Part shown: piece after piece, positions 16,482-23,866 of the stretch
How positions within the stretch are numbered: the first letter of the stretch is position 1
Layout: each line of letters begins with the position of its first letter
Assembly: GCA_026386805.1 (NCBI GenBank)
Contig: JAPLMX010000267.1
Coordinates: 1 to 48,023 of the forward strand
DNA length: 48,023 nucleotides
Direction of reading: 5' to 3'
DNA from: Phycisphaerae bacterium
GTDB taxonomy: Bacteria; Planctomycetota; Phycisphaerae; Sedimentisphaerales; Anaerobacaceae
Position numbers and translations under genes: made by a program
Notes under the pieces: generated by a model
Databases searched by the model: none
Seen by the model: the letters and a program-made list of their open reading frames with translations, nothing else
Told to the model about the DNA's origin: nothing

Positions 16482-18698
16482 CTACCGCCTGTCGTTGCGT
16501 CGGGGCCTTCGATCGTCTCTTCGGCCTTCTCTCCGGTCGCCTCTTCGGTCGTCTTTGCGCTCTTCTCCCTGGCCCTCTCTCGGCTCTTCCTTGATGCCCA
16601 TCTCGGCCAGAGCGGCCTTGCGCGACAGCTTATAGCGGCCTTGCTCATCGATCAACAGCAGCTTGACGGGGATGACATCCCCCATCTTGCAGACGTCCTC
16701 GACCTGTTTGACATAGTTCTCGCTCAGCTCGCTGACGTGGCACAGTCCTTCCACACCGGGAATGATCTCGACGAAGACACCGAAGTCCTTGACGGAGACC
16801 ACTTTGGCCTCCTTGTACAGCCGGCCAATCTCCGGCGGCTGGGTCATCGCCTCGATCATCTCTTTGGCCTTGAGATGGCCGTCGCCGTCCGTGCAACTGA
16901 TGTAAATGGTGCCGTCCTCTTCGATCTCGATGGTCGTATCCGTCTGTTCCTGGAGGCTCTTGATCATCTTGCCCGCCGGCCCGATGATCTTCCCGATGTA
17001 TTCGGGATCAATCTCCATGCTAATCAGTTTCGGGGCATACTTGCTCAACTCCGCCCGAGGCGTGCTGATGACCTTGTTCATGACCTCAAGGATCTTGAGC
17101 CGGGCCGTTCTCGCTCGCTCCAGCGCTTCCACCATGATCTGGTGCGGAAGCCCCATCGCCTTGATGTCGAGCTGGATGGCGGTAATGCCGGTCGTCGTGC
17201 CGGCGACCTTGAAGTCCATATCGCCGAAATGGTCTTCCTCGCCAAGGATATCGGTAATCAGCTTATAGCGCCCGTTGTCTCCGCTGATCAGGCCGACGGA
17301 AATCCCCGCTACGGCTCCATTGATGGGGACGCCCGCGTCCATCAGCGCCAGCGAGCCGCCGCAGACGGAGGCCATCGAGCTGGAGCCGTTCGATTCCGTG
17401 ATGTCCGAGACGATGCGGATCGTGTAAGCGAAGTCCTCTTCCAGCGGCCGCACGTTTTCGAGCGCCCGCTCGGCCAGGGCGCCGTGACCGATCTCGCGCC
17501 GGCCGGGCCCACGCATCGGCTTGATCTCTCCCACCGCATACGGCGGGAAGTTGTAGTGGTAGCTGAAGCTCTGAGCGTATTCTTCCTGAAGGCCGTCGAT
17601 GATCTGGGCATCCCGGATCGTGCCCAGCGTCACGCTGACCAACGCCTGCGTCTCACCCCGGGAAAACAGGGCCGAGCCGTGCGTTCTGGGAAGCAGGCCG
17701 ATGTCGCAGGAGATCGGACGGACATCCGCCTCGCCGCGCCCGTCGGGCCTCTTGCCGTCGAGGATCATTTTGCGGACCACTTCCTCCTCGATCTTGTCCA
17801 GCACGCGGTTGAGCATATTCGCGTCCACGGCGGGCTTCGATTCGTCCGCCCCGGCGTATCGTGCGCGGACCTCATCAAACAACGCGTTGACGGCGTTGTT
17901 CCGCTCCTGCTTGCCGGAAATCGTCTTGAGTTTCACCACTTGGTCGCGGATCTCGGCCTTGACTTTCGCGTAGAGGCCGGCATCGAGCTCCACGATCGTC
18001 GCCTCTTTCTCGACCGGCGCCAGGGCCTGGAGCTCCTCGATCATCGAGACGATCTCCTGAATGACCTCGTGCGCCTTCTGAATCCCCGCGGCGATCACAT
18101 CTTCCGGCAGCTCTTTGGCGCCGACCTCGATCATGTTGATGGCGTCCTTGGTGCCGCCGACCAGCATATTGAGATCGCTCGTCTGAAGCTGGGTATGCGT
18201 GGGGTTGACGACAAACTCCCCGTCGATCCGGCCGATCCGGCAGGCCCCCAGAGGCCCGAGGAACGGGATCTTACTGATGGCGAGCGCGGCGCTGGCGCCG
18301 ATGATCGCCGGGACATCGGGGTCATTCTCGCAATCCGCGCTCATGACGGAGGCGGCGATTTGCACCTCGTTGTAGTAGCCGTCCGGAAACAGCGGCCGAA
18401 TCGGCCGGTCGATATTCCGCGACGTCAGAATCTCTTTGGTCGAGGGTCTTCCCTCGCGTTTGATGAAGCCGCCGGGGAATTTGCCGGCCGCGCTTTGCTT
18501 CTCCCGGTAATCGACGCTCAGGGGGAAGAAGCCCACCTCACCCGTGTCCCGGGGGGCGGCCACCACGGCGGCGACCAGCACCACCGTGTCGCCGTACCAT
18601 ACCATCACCGCTCCGCTGGCCTGCTTGGCGATCCGGCCCGTCTCCAGGGTCAGCGTCCGACCGCCAATTTCTCTCGAAACCCTACGTACCTCTGTCAT
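16482..18698 (-). CDS. pnp: Polyribonucleotide nucleotidyltransferase (PNPase)
   Basis: 738 residues. Two RNase PH domains (about 1-145 and 320-540) flank an alpha-helical linker. GGFIKREGRPSTKEILTSR and the later SNGSSSMASVCGGSLALMDAG with DILGEEDHFGDMDFKVAGT are characteristic. KH follows (ISMEIDPEYIGKIIGPAGKMI), then S1 (VSVKDFGVFVEIIPGVEGLCHVSEL), then a basic Arg/Asp/Gly tail of about 35 residues. It degrades RNA 3'-5' with phosphate and can add tails. The gene follows rpsO as in many bacteria, with a long hairpin in between. AAGGA lies before the ATG. Confidence 0.97.
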   Translation of the reverse strand: MTEVRRVSREIGGRTLTLETGRIAKQASGAVMVWYGDTVVLVAAVVAAPRDTGEVGFFPLSVDYREKQSAAGKFPGGFIKREGRPSTKEILTSRNIDRPIRPLFPDGYYNEVQIAASVMSADCENDPDVPAIIGASAALAISKIPFLGPLGACRIGRIDGEFVVNPTHTQLQTSDLNMLVGGTKDAINMIEVGAKELPEDVIAAGIQKAHEVIQEIVSMIEELQALAPVEKEATIVELDAGLYAKVKAEIRDQVVKLKTISGKQERNNAVNALFDEVRARYAGADESKPAVDANMLNRVLDKIEEEVVRKMILDGKRPDGRGEADVRPISCDIGLLPRTHGSALFSRGETQALVSVTLGTIRDAQIIDGLQEEYAQSFSYHYNFPPYAVGEIKPMRGPGRREIGHGALAERALENVRPLEEDFAYTIRIVSDITESNGSSSMASVCGGSLALMDAGVPINGAVAGISVGLISGDNGRYKLITDILGEEDHFGDMDFKVAGTTTGITAIQLDIKAMGLPHQIMVEALERARTARLKILEVMNKVISTPRAELSKYAPKLISMEIDPEYIGKIIGPAGKMIKSLQEQTDTTIEIEEDGTIYISCTDGDGHLKAKEMIEAMTQPPEIGRLYKEAKVVSVKDFGVFVEIIPGVEGLCHVSELSENYVKQVEDVCKMGDVIPVKLLLIDEQGRYKLSRKAALAEMGIKEEPREGQGEERKDDRRGDRREGRRDDRRPRRNDRR

Positions 18699-18766
18699 TT
18701 TACACGTTCCTTCATCGATTCAACCATAATCCTACTACCGCACGGACCTCATACCCAATGACAGAT

Positions 18767-18831
18767 GGCGGAAGACGGATGACAGATGAAGGTCGAGGGA
18801 CCCGCTCTCATCTGTCCTCCGTTTTCCGTCC
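18767..18831 (-). promoter_or_regulatory. Long imperfect hairpin between rpsO and pnp
   Basis: The left arm (18767-18789, GGCGGAAGACGGATGACAGA...) and the right arm (18808-18831) pair over about 23 bases with a few mismatches. It lies in the rpsO-pnp spacer, where E. coli has an RNase III-cut hairpin used for PNPase autocontrol. Function here is inferred by position. The arms also look like a dispersed repeat, so an accidental insertion is possible. Confidence 0.45.
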
Positions 18832-18852
18832 TCTGCCCCTTTGCCGTTCGGA

Positions 18853-19119
18853 CTACTTTCGCAGACCGAGACGCGTGATGATGGTCTGATACCGCTTGAG
18901 GTCTCCATCGCGTACGTATCGCAGCAACGCCGAGCGGTTGCTCACCATCTTGAGCAGACCGCGCCGGGAGGAATGATCCTTGGGATGCGCTCGGAAATGC
19001 TCGGTCAGATCGTTGATTCGCCTCGTCAGCAACGCAACCTGCACCTCCGGCGATCCGGTGTCTCCCTCATGTACTTTGAAATCCCCGACAATGCTCCCTT
19101 TGTCCTCTTTGGTCAACAT
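18853..19119 (-). CDS. rpsO: 30S ribosomal protein S15
   Basis: 88 residues from the ATG at 19119 ([20 protein letters not shown]), which matches the family length; a GTG at 19128 would add three residues. The hallmarks are [39 protein letters not shown] and [15 protein letters not shown]. The protein binds 16S rRNA helices early in 30S assembly. A promoter-like site lies upstream (19189-19216) and pnp follows, the classic rpsO-pnp arrangement. Confidence 0.97.
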   Translation of the reverse strand: MLTKEDKGSIVGDFKVHEGDTGSPEVQVALLTRRINDLTEHFRAHPKDHSSRRGLLKMVSNRSALLRYVRDGDLKRYQTIITRLGLRK

Positions 19120-19188
19120 ACTTTCCACATGCCCTTTTCGTTTGGTCCTGCTGATGTTCTGTCAACAAACAAGTTTTGAATCCGGTAG

Positions 19189-19216
19189 TTTATACGACGG
19201 CTGACGACCTTGGCAA
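19189..19216 (-). promoter_or_regulatory. Sigma70-like promoter for rpsO-pnp
   Basis: On the minus strand there is a -35 TTGCCA (19216-19211), a 16-base spacer and a -10 TATAAA (19194-19189), about 70 bases before the S15 start. Confidence 0.5.
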
Positions 19217-19268
19217 GCCTTTTTCCCCTGTCCGGGGTAAAAAAACCGCATCCTCCCCCCTCGGTGGC

Positions 19269-19688
19269 CTACGGGTCCCGACTCGCCGCTTTTTGCTCCA
19301 GGAAGGCTTGGAGGATTTCGGCGGCGGCCAGAGCGTCGAGCCGCTCCCGCTTCTTGCCCCTGGTCAGGCCCGTTTCTTCCAGCTTCTTCTCGGCTCCGAA
19401 GCTGCTGAGACGCTCGTCCTGGAAATGAACGGGGACGTGGATTTTCGATTCAAGCTGCTGCCCGAACGCCCGAGCCTTCCTGGCTTGGGGGCCCTCGGAG
19501 TCGTCCATGTTCAGGGGCAGTCCCAAGACAACGGCCTCGATATTTTCGGACGCAATGATCCGGCCGATTTCCTTGGCCAACTCCTTCTGGCCGTGGAGCA
19601 CGTCATAAGGGGAGGCGATGGTCTCCCCGGCATCACAAACCGCCAAACCCGTCCTTTTCGCGCCGTAGTCGATGCCCAGATACCTCAT
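19269..19688 (-). CDS. ruvX: YqgF/RuvX-family putative pre-16S rRNA nuclease
   Basis: 139 residues with an RNase H-like fold. LGIDYGAKRTGLAVCD has the first catalytic Asp. VVLGLPLNMDDSEGPQ and VHFQDERLSSFGAE match the conserved YqgF blocks, and the RLDALAAAEILQAFLE helix carries the last Asp. YqgF matures the 5' end of 16S rRNA in E. coli; the older name is Holliday junction resolvase-like. It follows manC by 24 bases on the same strand and precedes the rpsO promoter. Confidence 0.93.
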   Translation of the reverse strand: MRYLGIDYGAKRTGLAVCDAGETIASPYDVLHGQKELAKEIGRIIASENIEAVVLGLPLNMDDSEGPQARKARAFGQQLESKIHVPVHFQDERLSSFGAEKKLEETGLTRGKKRERLDALAAAEILQAFLEQKAASRDP

Positions 19689-19712
19689 CGCGGTGGCGGC
19701 CCCTCCTTTGGG

Positions 19713-20801
19713 TCACAGGTATTTCGTTCGCCCACGCTGTTCGATTCTCTCGAGCAGGGTCTTTAGCCTCTCGGTCTGACTGACATGGCAAACCAGCGTC
19801 GCATCCGGCGTATGGGCGATGACGATGTCTTGGATTCCTATGGCCGCGATAAGGTGCCCCTTCTCCTCGGTCACGATGATGTCGTTGCGGCAATCGAGCA
19901 GCTCACTCGTGCCGGCAACGACCACGTTGTTGTTCTCGTCGGATTTGATGACATCGGCCAGCGCCGCGAAGGAGCCCATGTCCAACCACTGGCAGTCAAG
20001 CTGGATAGCATGGACCTCGGCCGCTTTCTCCATTACGGCGTAGTCGATGCTGATCTTGGGCAGTTTCGGGAACCATTCCTGGAGCGTTTTCTCCTGTGCG
20101 GGTGTGTCCCAGGCATTCCCGATCCGGCGCAGCGGCTCGGTTGCCTCCGGCAGGAACTTCTGCAGGTTGGCCAGAATGGTCTTCGCCCGCCAGACGAACA
20201 TGCCGGAATTCCAGGAGTACTCGCCGCTCTCGACGTATTGCTTGGCCGTCTCCTGGTTGGGCTTCTCTTTGAACGCCTCGACCGAGTAGACCGTGTTGCG
20301 GCATTTCGGGCACTCGCGAGGATCTGCGCACTTGATATATCCGAGCTGGGTACTGGGAAACGTCGGCTTGATCCCGAACGTGATCAGCGCCTCCGGATGG
20401 CCCGAAATGAACTTGAAGGCATCAGCCAACGCCTGTTGCAGGACTTCGGGCGGCTCGATAAGCTGGTCTGCCGTCAGCAGAGCCATGACGGCATCGGGGT
20501 CGTTTTTGGCCAAGACCGTGGCCGCCAAAGCGATGGCGCCGGCCGTATCGCGCACCACAGGCTCGGCGATCACGTTGTTGAACGGCAGATCGGGGAGGTT
20601 CTCGTGAACCACGTCAGCGTATTCGATGTTCGTCAGGGCGAGGATATTGCGGGCGTCGAAGACGGGGACCAGCCGCTCGAAACACCGGCCCAGGAGCGTT
20701 TGACCGTCCAGAAGCTTCAGTACCTGCTTGGGCCGCTTCCGGCGGCTGAGCGGCCAAAGCCGCTTGCCCGTCCCCCCTGCCATAATCACCGCGTAGTTCA
20801 T
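19713..20801 (-). CDS. manC: Mannose-1-phosphate guanylyltransferase
   Basis: 362 residues, the usual length for the single-domain enzyme. VIMAGGTGKRLWPLSRRKRP is the nucleotide-binding signature. FGIKPTFPSTQLGYIKC and VEAFKEKPN match the sugar-binding motif blocks, and YSWNSGMFVWRAKTIL and IDYAVMEKAAEV follow. It makes GDP-mannose from GTP and mannose-1-phosphate for polysaccharide or fucose-type sugar synthesis. There is no C-terminal isomerase domain. It is followed by ruvX. Upstream, a 175-base palindromic element separates it from the GH10 gene. Confidence 0.93.
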   Translation of the reverse strand: MNYAVIMAGGTGKRLWPLSRRKRPKQVLKLLDGQTLLGRCFERLVPVFDARNILALTNIEYADVVHENLPDLPFNNVIAEPVVRDTAGAIALAATVLAKNDPDAVMALLTADQLIEPPEVLQQALADAFKFISGHPEALITFGIKPTFPSTQLGYIKCADPRECPKCRNTVYSVEAFKEKPNQETAKQYVESGEYSWNSGMFVWRAKTILANLQKFLPEATEPLRRIGNAWDTPAQEKTLQEWFPKLPKISIDYAVMEKAAEVHAIQLDCQWLDMGSFAALADVIKSDENNNVVVAGTSELLDCRNDIIVTEEKGHLIAAIGIQDIVIAHTPDATLVCHVSQTERLKTLLERIEQRGRTKYL

Positions 20802-20822
20802 TTCCCTGGCCCCTTCCTAACC

Positions 20823-20997
20823 GGACTTCTGCAAAATGGACATTGGGCCTACTTTGGGAAGGAAAAATCTGCTTCACGATTTTTCCTTCCCAAACAGGAA
20901 CCGATGAACAGAGTACACGGTAGGCCCCTTCTTCAAGGAAATCGTGAAATAGATTTCCTTGAAGAATATAGGCCCAATGTCCATTTTGCAGAAGTCC
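20823..20997. repeat. MITE-like palindrome: outer 29-base repeat with two inner hairpins
   Basis: The outer arms (20823-20851 and 20969-20997) are perfect 29-base inverted repeats beginning GGACTTCTGCAAAATGGACA, and pairing continues outward with one mismatch. Inside are two separate stem-loops. The first has stem TTTGGGAAGGAAAAATC (17 pairs, loop TGCTTCAC). The second has stem TTCTTCAAGGAAATC (15 pairs, loop GTGAAATA). Folded, it is a three-way junction. It fills most of the manC-GH10 spacer. It has no coding capacity and looks like a non-autonomous mobile element or a transcript-end structure. Confidence 0.85.
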
Positions 20998-21019
20998 AGT
21001 TTCTAATCGTAGAACTCCA

Positions 21020-22348
21020 CTAAACCAATCGTATCTCCACGGTCGCCTTGTGATCCTTATCGAGGGGGAACCCGCCGGTGAGGCTCCGGCCGCCCAGCTT
21101 GGCCTCGACTTCATATTGCCCGAAAAAGCCCTGGAAGTCCACATTCCCGTGCAAATCGGTCGTCGCATCCACTTTCGTCCACCATTTGCCTTTGACCAGA
21201 CTGTGAAGCTGCTCGTAGGTGGGCTTGGGGCTCATATCGTTCCGGACAAGGCCGGCCGGTGCCTGCTGCCAGGCACCCTGATCCGTGAAATCCCACCATG
21301 TGACGGCCTCGACCGCCGGATGGGAGAACAGCACCGTGTAGAACTCGGCTACCTGCTTGGCCTGGTCTCGCTCGCCCTCAGGCGTCGTGGCCCAGGTCGA
21401 ATCCTTCTTGGGACCCGATACGACCGTCGTCTCCGTGAAGTGCAGGGGCTTGCCAAACTTGGCGAACCGCTCGCACACATCCCAGGCGCGGGCCGCCCCC
21501 CAGGTTCCGCCGTGCATGTGCGATTGAATGCCAATGACATCGTACATGGGCTTGCCGGCCTCATCCACAAGCTGCGAGATCACCTTCTCGGCAAAGGCAG
21601 AGTCTGTGCGATAATCGTTGATCACGAGCACCGCCTGTGGATTCGCCTGGCGGGCGGTCTTGAAGGCCGTCCGGACGTACTCGCCAACACCCATTTTGGC
21701 GATGGCTTCCGTCAGCTTCGGCGCACGCTGCTTTACCTCCTCGCGGTCATAGTGGGTCGCCTCGTTGACGACGTCCCAGATATCGATCTTGCCCTTGAAC
21801 TGCTGGGCACAGCGTCCGATCCGCTCGAACTGGAGCCGCATCGTCTCTTCGGTCGTACTCTCGGCCAGCCACCGAGGCTCGGCCCAGTTCCACGCCAACG
21901 GATGCCCTTTCATGGCAATCCCGTGGGCGTTGCACCCACGAACGATCTCCTCGGTGCGTTCATCATCGGGATGGCCCTTCTGCCGCTCATACTGCCACCA
22001 GTAAAAAGGCAGCGTGGCATAGTTTAGAAGCTCGGCAAACTGCTTCTCGTAGGCGGCATTGTCCGCGGCCGTCCGGCAGCGGCCCAGTTTGAAGATGTTG
22101 CACCCGAAGAGGAACTTGTGCTTCGTCTGGCTGATCCTCAGGCCCACGCCGGCCGGCAACGGCTTGCCGTCCGGGCCGGTGAACCGCAAGGCGGCCGTTC
22201 CCATCCGGCACTTGCGAATCCGTTCCTCCGTCTGGCTCATGACAGCCTCATCGGTCTGTGCCGGTTTTTGCCTGCCGGAGACGGGGCCGCCTACGGCTAA
22301 AGCCGCCACCACCCCACCGGTCGCTTTCAAAAAGCCTCGTCTATCCAT
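21020..22348 (-). CDS. Tat-exported GH10 endo-beta-1,4-xylanase-like enzyme
   Basis: 442 residues from the ATG at 22348, with AGGTG seven bases before it; two upstream in-frame ATGs add only six residues. The N-terminus MDRRGFLKATGGVVAALAVGG is a twin-arginine signal. The barrel has KGHPLAWNWAEPRWL, then IWDVVNEATHYD with the acid/base Glu, then IQSHMHGGTW, then KPLHFTETTVV with the nucleophile Glu, then VTWWDFTDQGAWQ. A short beta-rich C-terminal part follows. It should cleave xylan-type chains outside the cytoplasm. It follows the exported isomerase-like gene by 26 bases and probably shares its transcript. Confidence 0.9.
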   Translation of the reverse strand: MDRRGFLKATGGVVAALAVGGPVSGRQKPAQTDEAVMSQTEERIRKCRMGTAALRFTGPDGKPLPAGVGLRISQTKHKFLFGCNIFKLGRCRTAADNAAYEKQFAELLNYATLPFYWWQYERQKGHPDDERTEEIVRGCNAHGIAMKGHPLAWNWAEPRWLAESTTEETMRLQFERIGRCAQQFKGKIDIWDVVNEATHYDREEVKQRAPKLTEAIAKMGVGEYVRTAFKTARQANPQAVLVINDYRTDSAFAEKVISQLVDEAGKPMYDVIGIQSHMHGGTWGAARAWDVCERFAKFGKPLHFTETTVVSGPKKDSTWATTPEGERDQAKQVAEFYTVLFSHPAVEAVTWWDFTDQGAWQQAPAGLVRNDMSPKPTYEQLHSLVKGKWWTKVDATTDLHGNVDFQGFFGQYEVEAKLGGRSLTGGFPLDKDHKATVEIRLV

Positions 22349-22374
22349 GGCCATGCACCTAACCACTCACACAA

Positions 22375-23826
22375 TCAGACCTTGGCCGCCTCGTCCACCA
22401 TCTTGATGCCCGTGTACCGGCAGAATTGGCCGAGTTCTTTAGCCACATTGCCGTAGACCGTCTGGCGATGCAGGCCGTTCGACCAGTTCTTCCAGAGCGT
22501 CGTCACGTCGCCGTCCACGCGGACGTTGATCTTGGTCCGGCAGCCTCGATCCACTTCGACGCCCACCGGCGTATCGATGATCTCGCCCGTGAAGTACAGC
22601 ACCAGCTCCGACCCGATCAGGATCGCCTGGGTCACTTTCTGACCCTTGCGCATCTGGCTCTGGGAGGTGACGCCCTCTTGTCTCTCGTGGACCGTGCGGA
22701 GCTTGTAGGACGACATCGGGCCGGTCGGGCCATCCATCTTCCGGGCGCCCATGCAATGGGCCAGGATGATGCTGTTGGTGGACTCATCGACCGTCGGATC
22801 GCTGACAAAGCCGGGTTTGCCGGTCAGACCCTGCAAAATGATGTGCGTCATCGAGCTGCGCAGGTCCGACTCGCAGATCCCGCCCAAGCCCATGTCGTTG
22901 AGCCGGCAAAAGCCCACGCAGGGATAGGCCGGCAGCTTGATCGTCTTATCCCACATCGAGCCATAGCAATCGACGGTCAGCACCGTGGCGTTCTCGTCGG
23001 CCATCATGTTCTCGAAGGCCAACGCGAGCTTGCAGGATTTGTATATGTTCTCACGGGAAGGCTCGATCACGGCCTCGGCCCCTTTGATCCACCGCTCAGT
23101 CTCGGCCTTGGCGTCCTCATCGGAGATGGCGTTGTACGCTTTGACCACGGTGTCCAGGTCGATCTGCTTCATTTCCGTGCCGAACTTTGCCTTCATCTGG
23201 TCGGCGTAGTCCTTGAACGATCGCGTCGTCACGTTGAGGATTTTCGCTTCCCGGAGGTGGTGAATCGCCCGGAACGGCCGGATAGCAGCGGCGAGCTGGG
23301 AATAGTCGCTCGTGAGGAAACACTCCATCTTGGCGCCGGCCGGCTGCTTCTGGAGGCCGCCAAAGGAACTCCACTCATGGCCCGAGTACGGGATGGCAAA
23401 AACGGCGGTCGGCTTGCCGGCACTGAGGATCTCCGCGAGGATACCGCTGATGCCCATGCTCACGTGGATCGCCAGGATGCCGTCAACCTCCTTGAGCTTG
23501 TCCTTGATCTGTTTGACCTCGGCGGGCGAGGTGACGACCGCATCCACGGCAAAATCAACATCAGCCAGCTCGGCGTCCAGCTTGGCAAACTGCTTGCCAT
23601 AGGAGGCAATCTCCTCGTCGAAGTTCAGCAGCGGCGTCGGCCAGTGGGCCCCCTTGACGCCCATATAGAGCCGGGCGACCTTGACCTTGCTCCTGCGGCA
23701 ACCCGGGCTGACCAGTCTCGTGCCCGCCGCCTGTGCACCGGTAGCAAATAGACCCACGCCCGCGAAGCAGACGGCAGTACCAGCGGTCAACTCAAGGAAT
23801 TCTCTGCGATTGATCTGTCCTGACAT
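22375..23826 (-). CDS. Exported L-fucose/L-arabinose isomerase-like protein
   Basis: 483 residues from the ATG at 23826, chosen because GGGGAGA lies six bases upstream and MSGQINRREFLELTAGTAV is a proper Tat signal; the open frame runs 31 codons further. The body has the fucose/arabinose isomerase-like N-terminal fold (VDGILAIHVSMGISGILAEI, TAVFAIPYSGHEW) and a C-terminal half with VDCYGSMWDKTIKLPAYPC and ESDLRSSMTHIILQ. True isomerases are cytoplasmic, so the Tat signal suggests a different, exported role, possibly sugar binding or a carbohydrate epimerase. It lies between pcrA and GH10, all on the minus strand. Confidence 0.75.
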   Translation of the reverse strand: MSGQINRREFLELTAGTAVCFAGVGLFATGAQAAGTRLVSPGCRRSKVKVARLYMGVKGAHWPTPLLNFDEEIASYGKQFAKLDAELADVDFAVDAVVTSPAEVKQIKDKLKEVDGILAIHVSMGISGILAEILSAGKPTAVFAIPYSGHEWSSFGGLQKQPAGAKMECFLTSDYSQLAAAIRPFRAIHHLREAKILNVTTRSFKDYADQMKAKFGTEMKQIDLDTVVKAYNAISDEDAKAETERWIKGAEAVIEPSRENIYKSCKLALAFENMMADENATVLTVDCYGSMWDKTIKLPAYPCVGFCRLNDMGLGGICESDLRSSMTHIILQGLTGKPGFVSDPTVDESTNSIILAHCMGARKMDGPTGPMSSYKLRTVHERQEGVTSQSQMRKGQKVTQAILIGSELVLYFTGEIIDTPVGVEVDRGCRTKINVRVDGDVTTLWKNWSNGLHRQTVYGNVAKELGQFCRYTGIKMVDEAAKV

Positions 23827-23866
23827 GATTTTCTCCCCTTCAATAATGGACAGTAGCCACAATACC

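Noticed and set aside
16641..18761. A 706-codon open frame on the strand opposite pnp
   Set aside because: It mirrors pnp codon positions in a GC-rich gene, has no domain and no ribosome site. It is an antisense shadow.
20614..21168. A 184-codon frame crossing the 20823-20997 element
   Set aside because: It joins the 3' end of the GH10 gene, the palindrome and the start of manC in a wrong frame; no domain.
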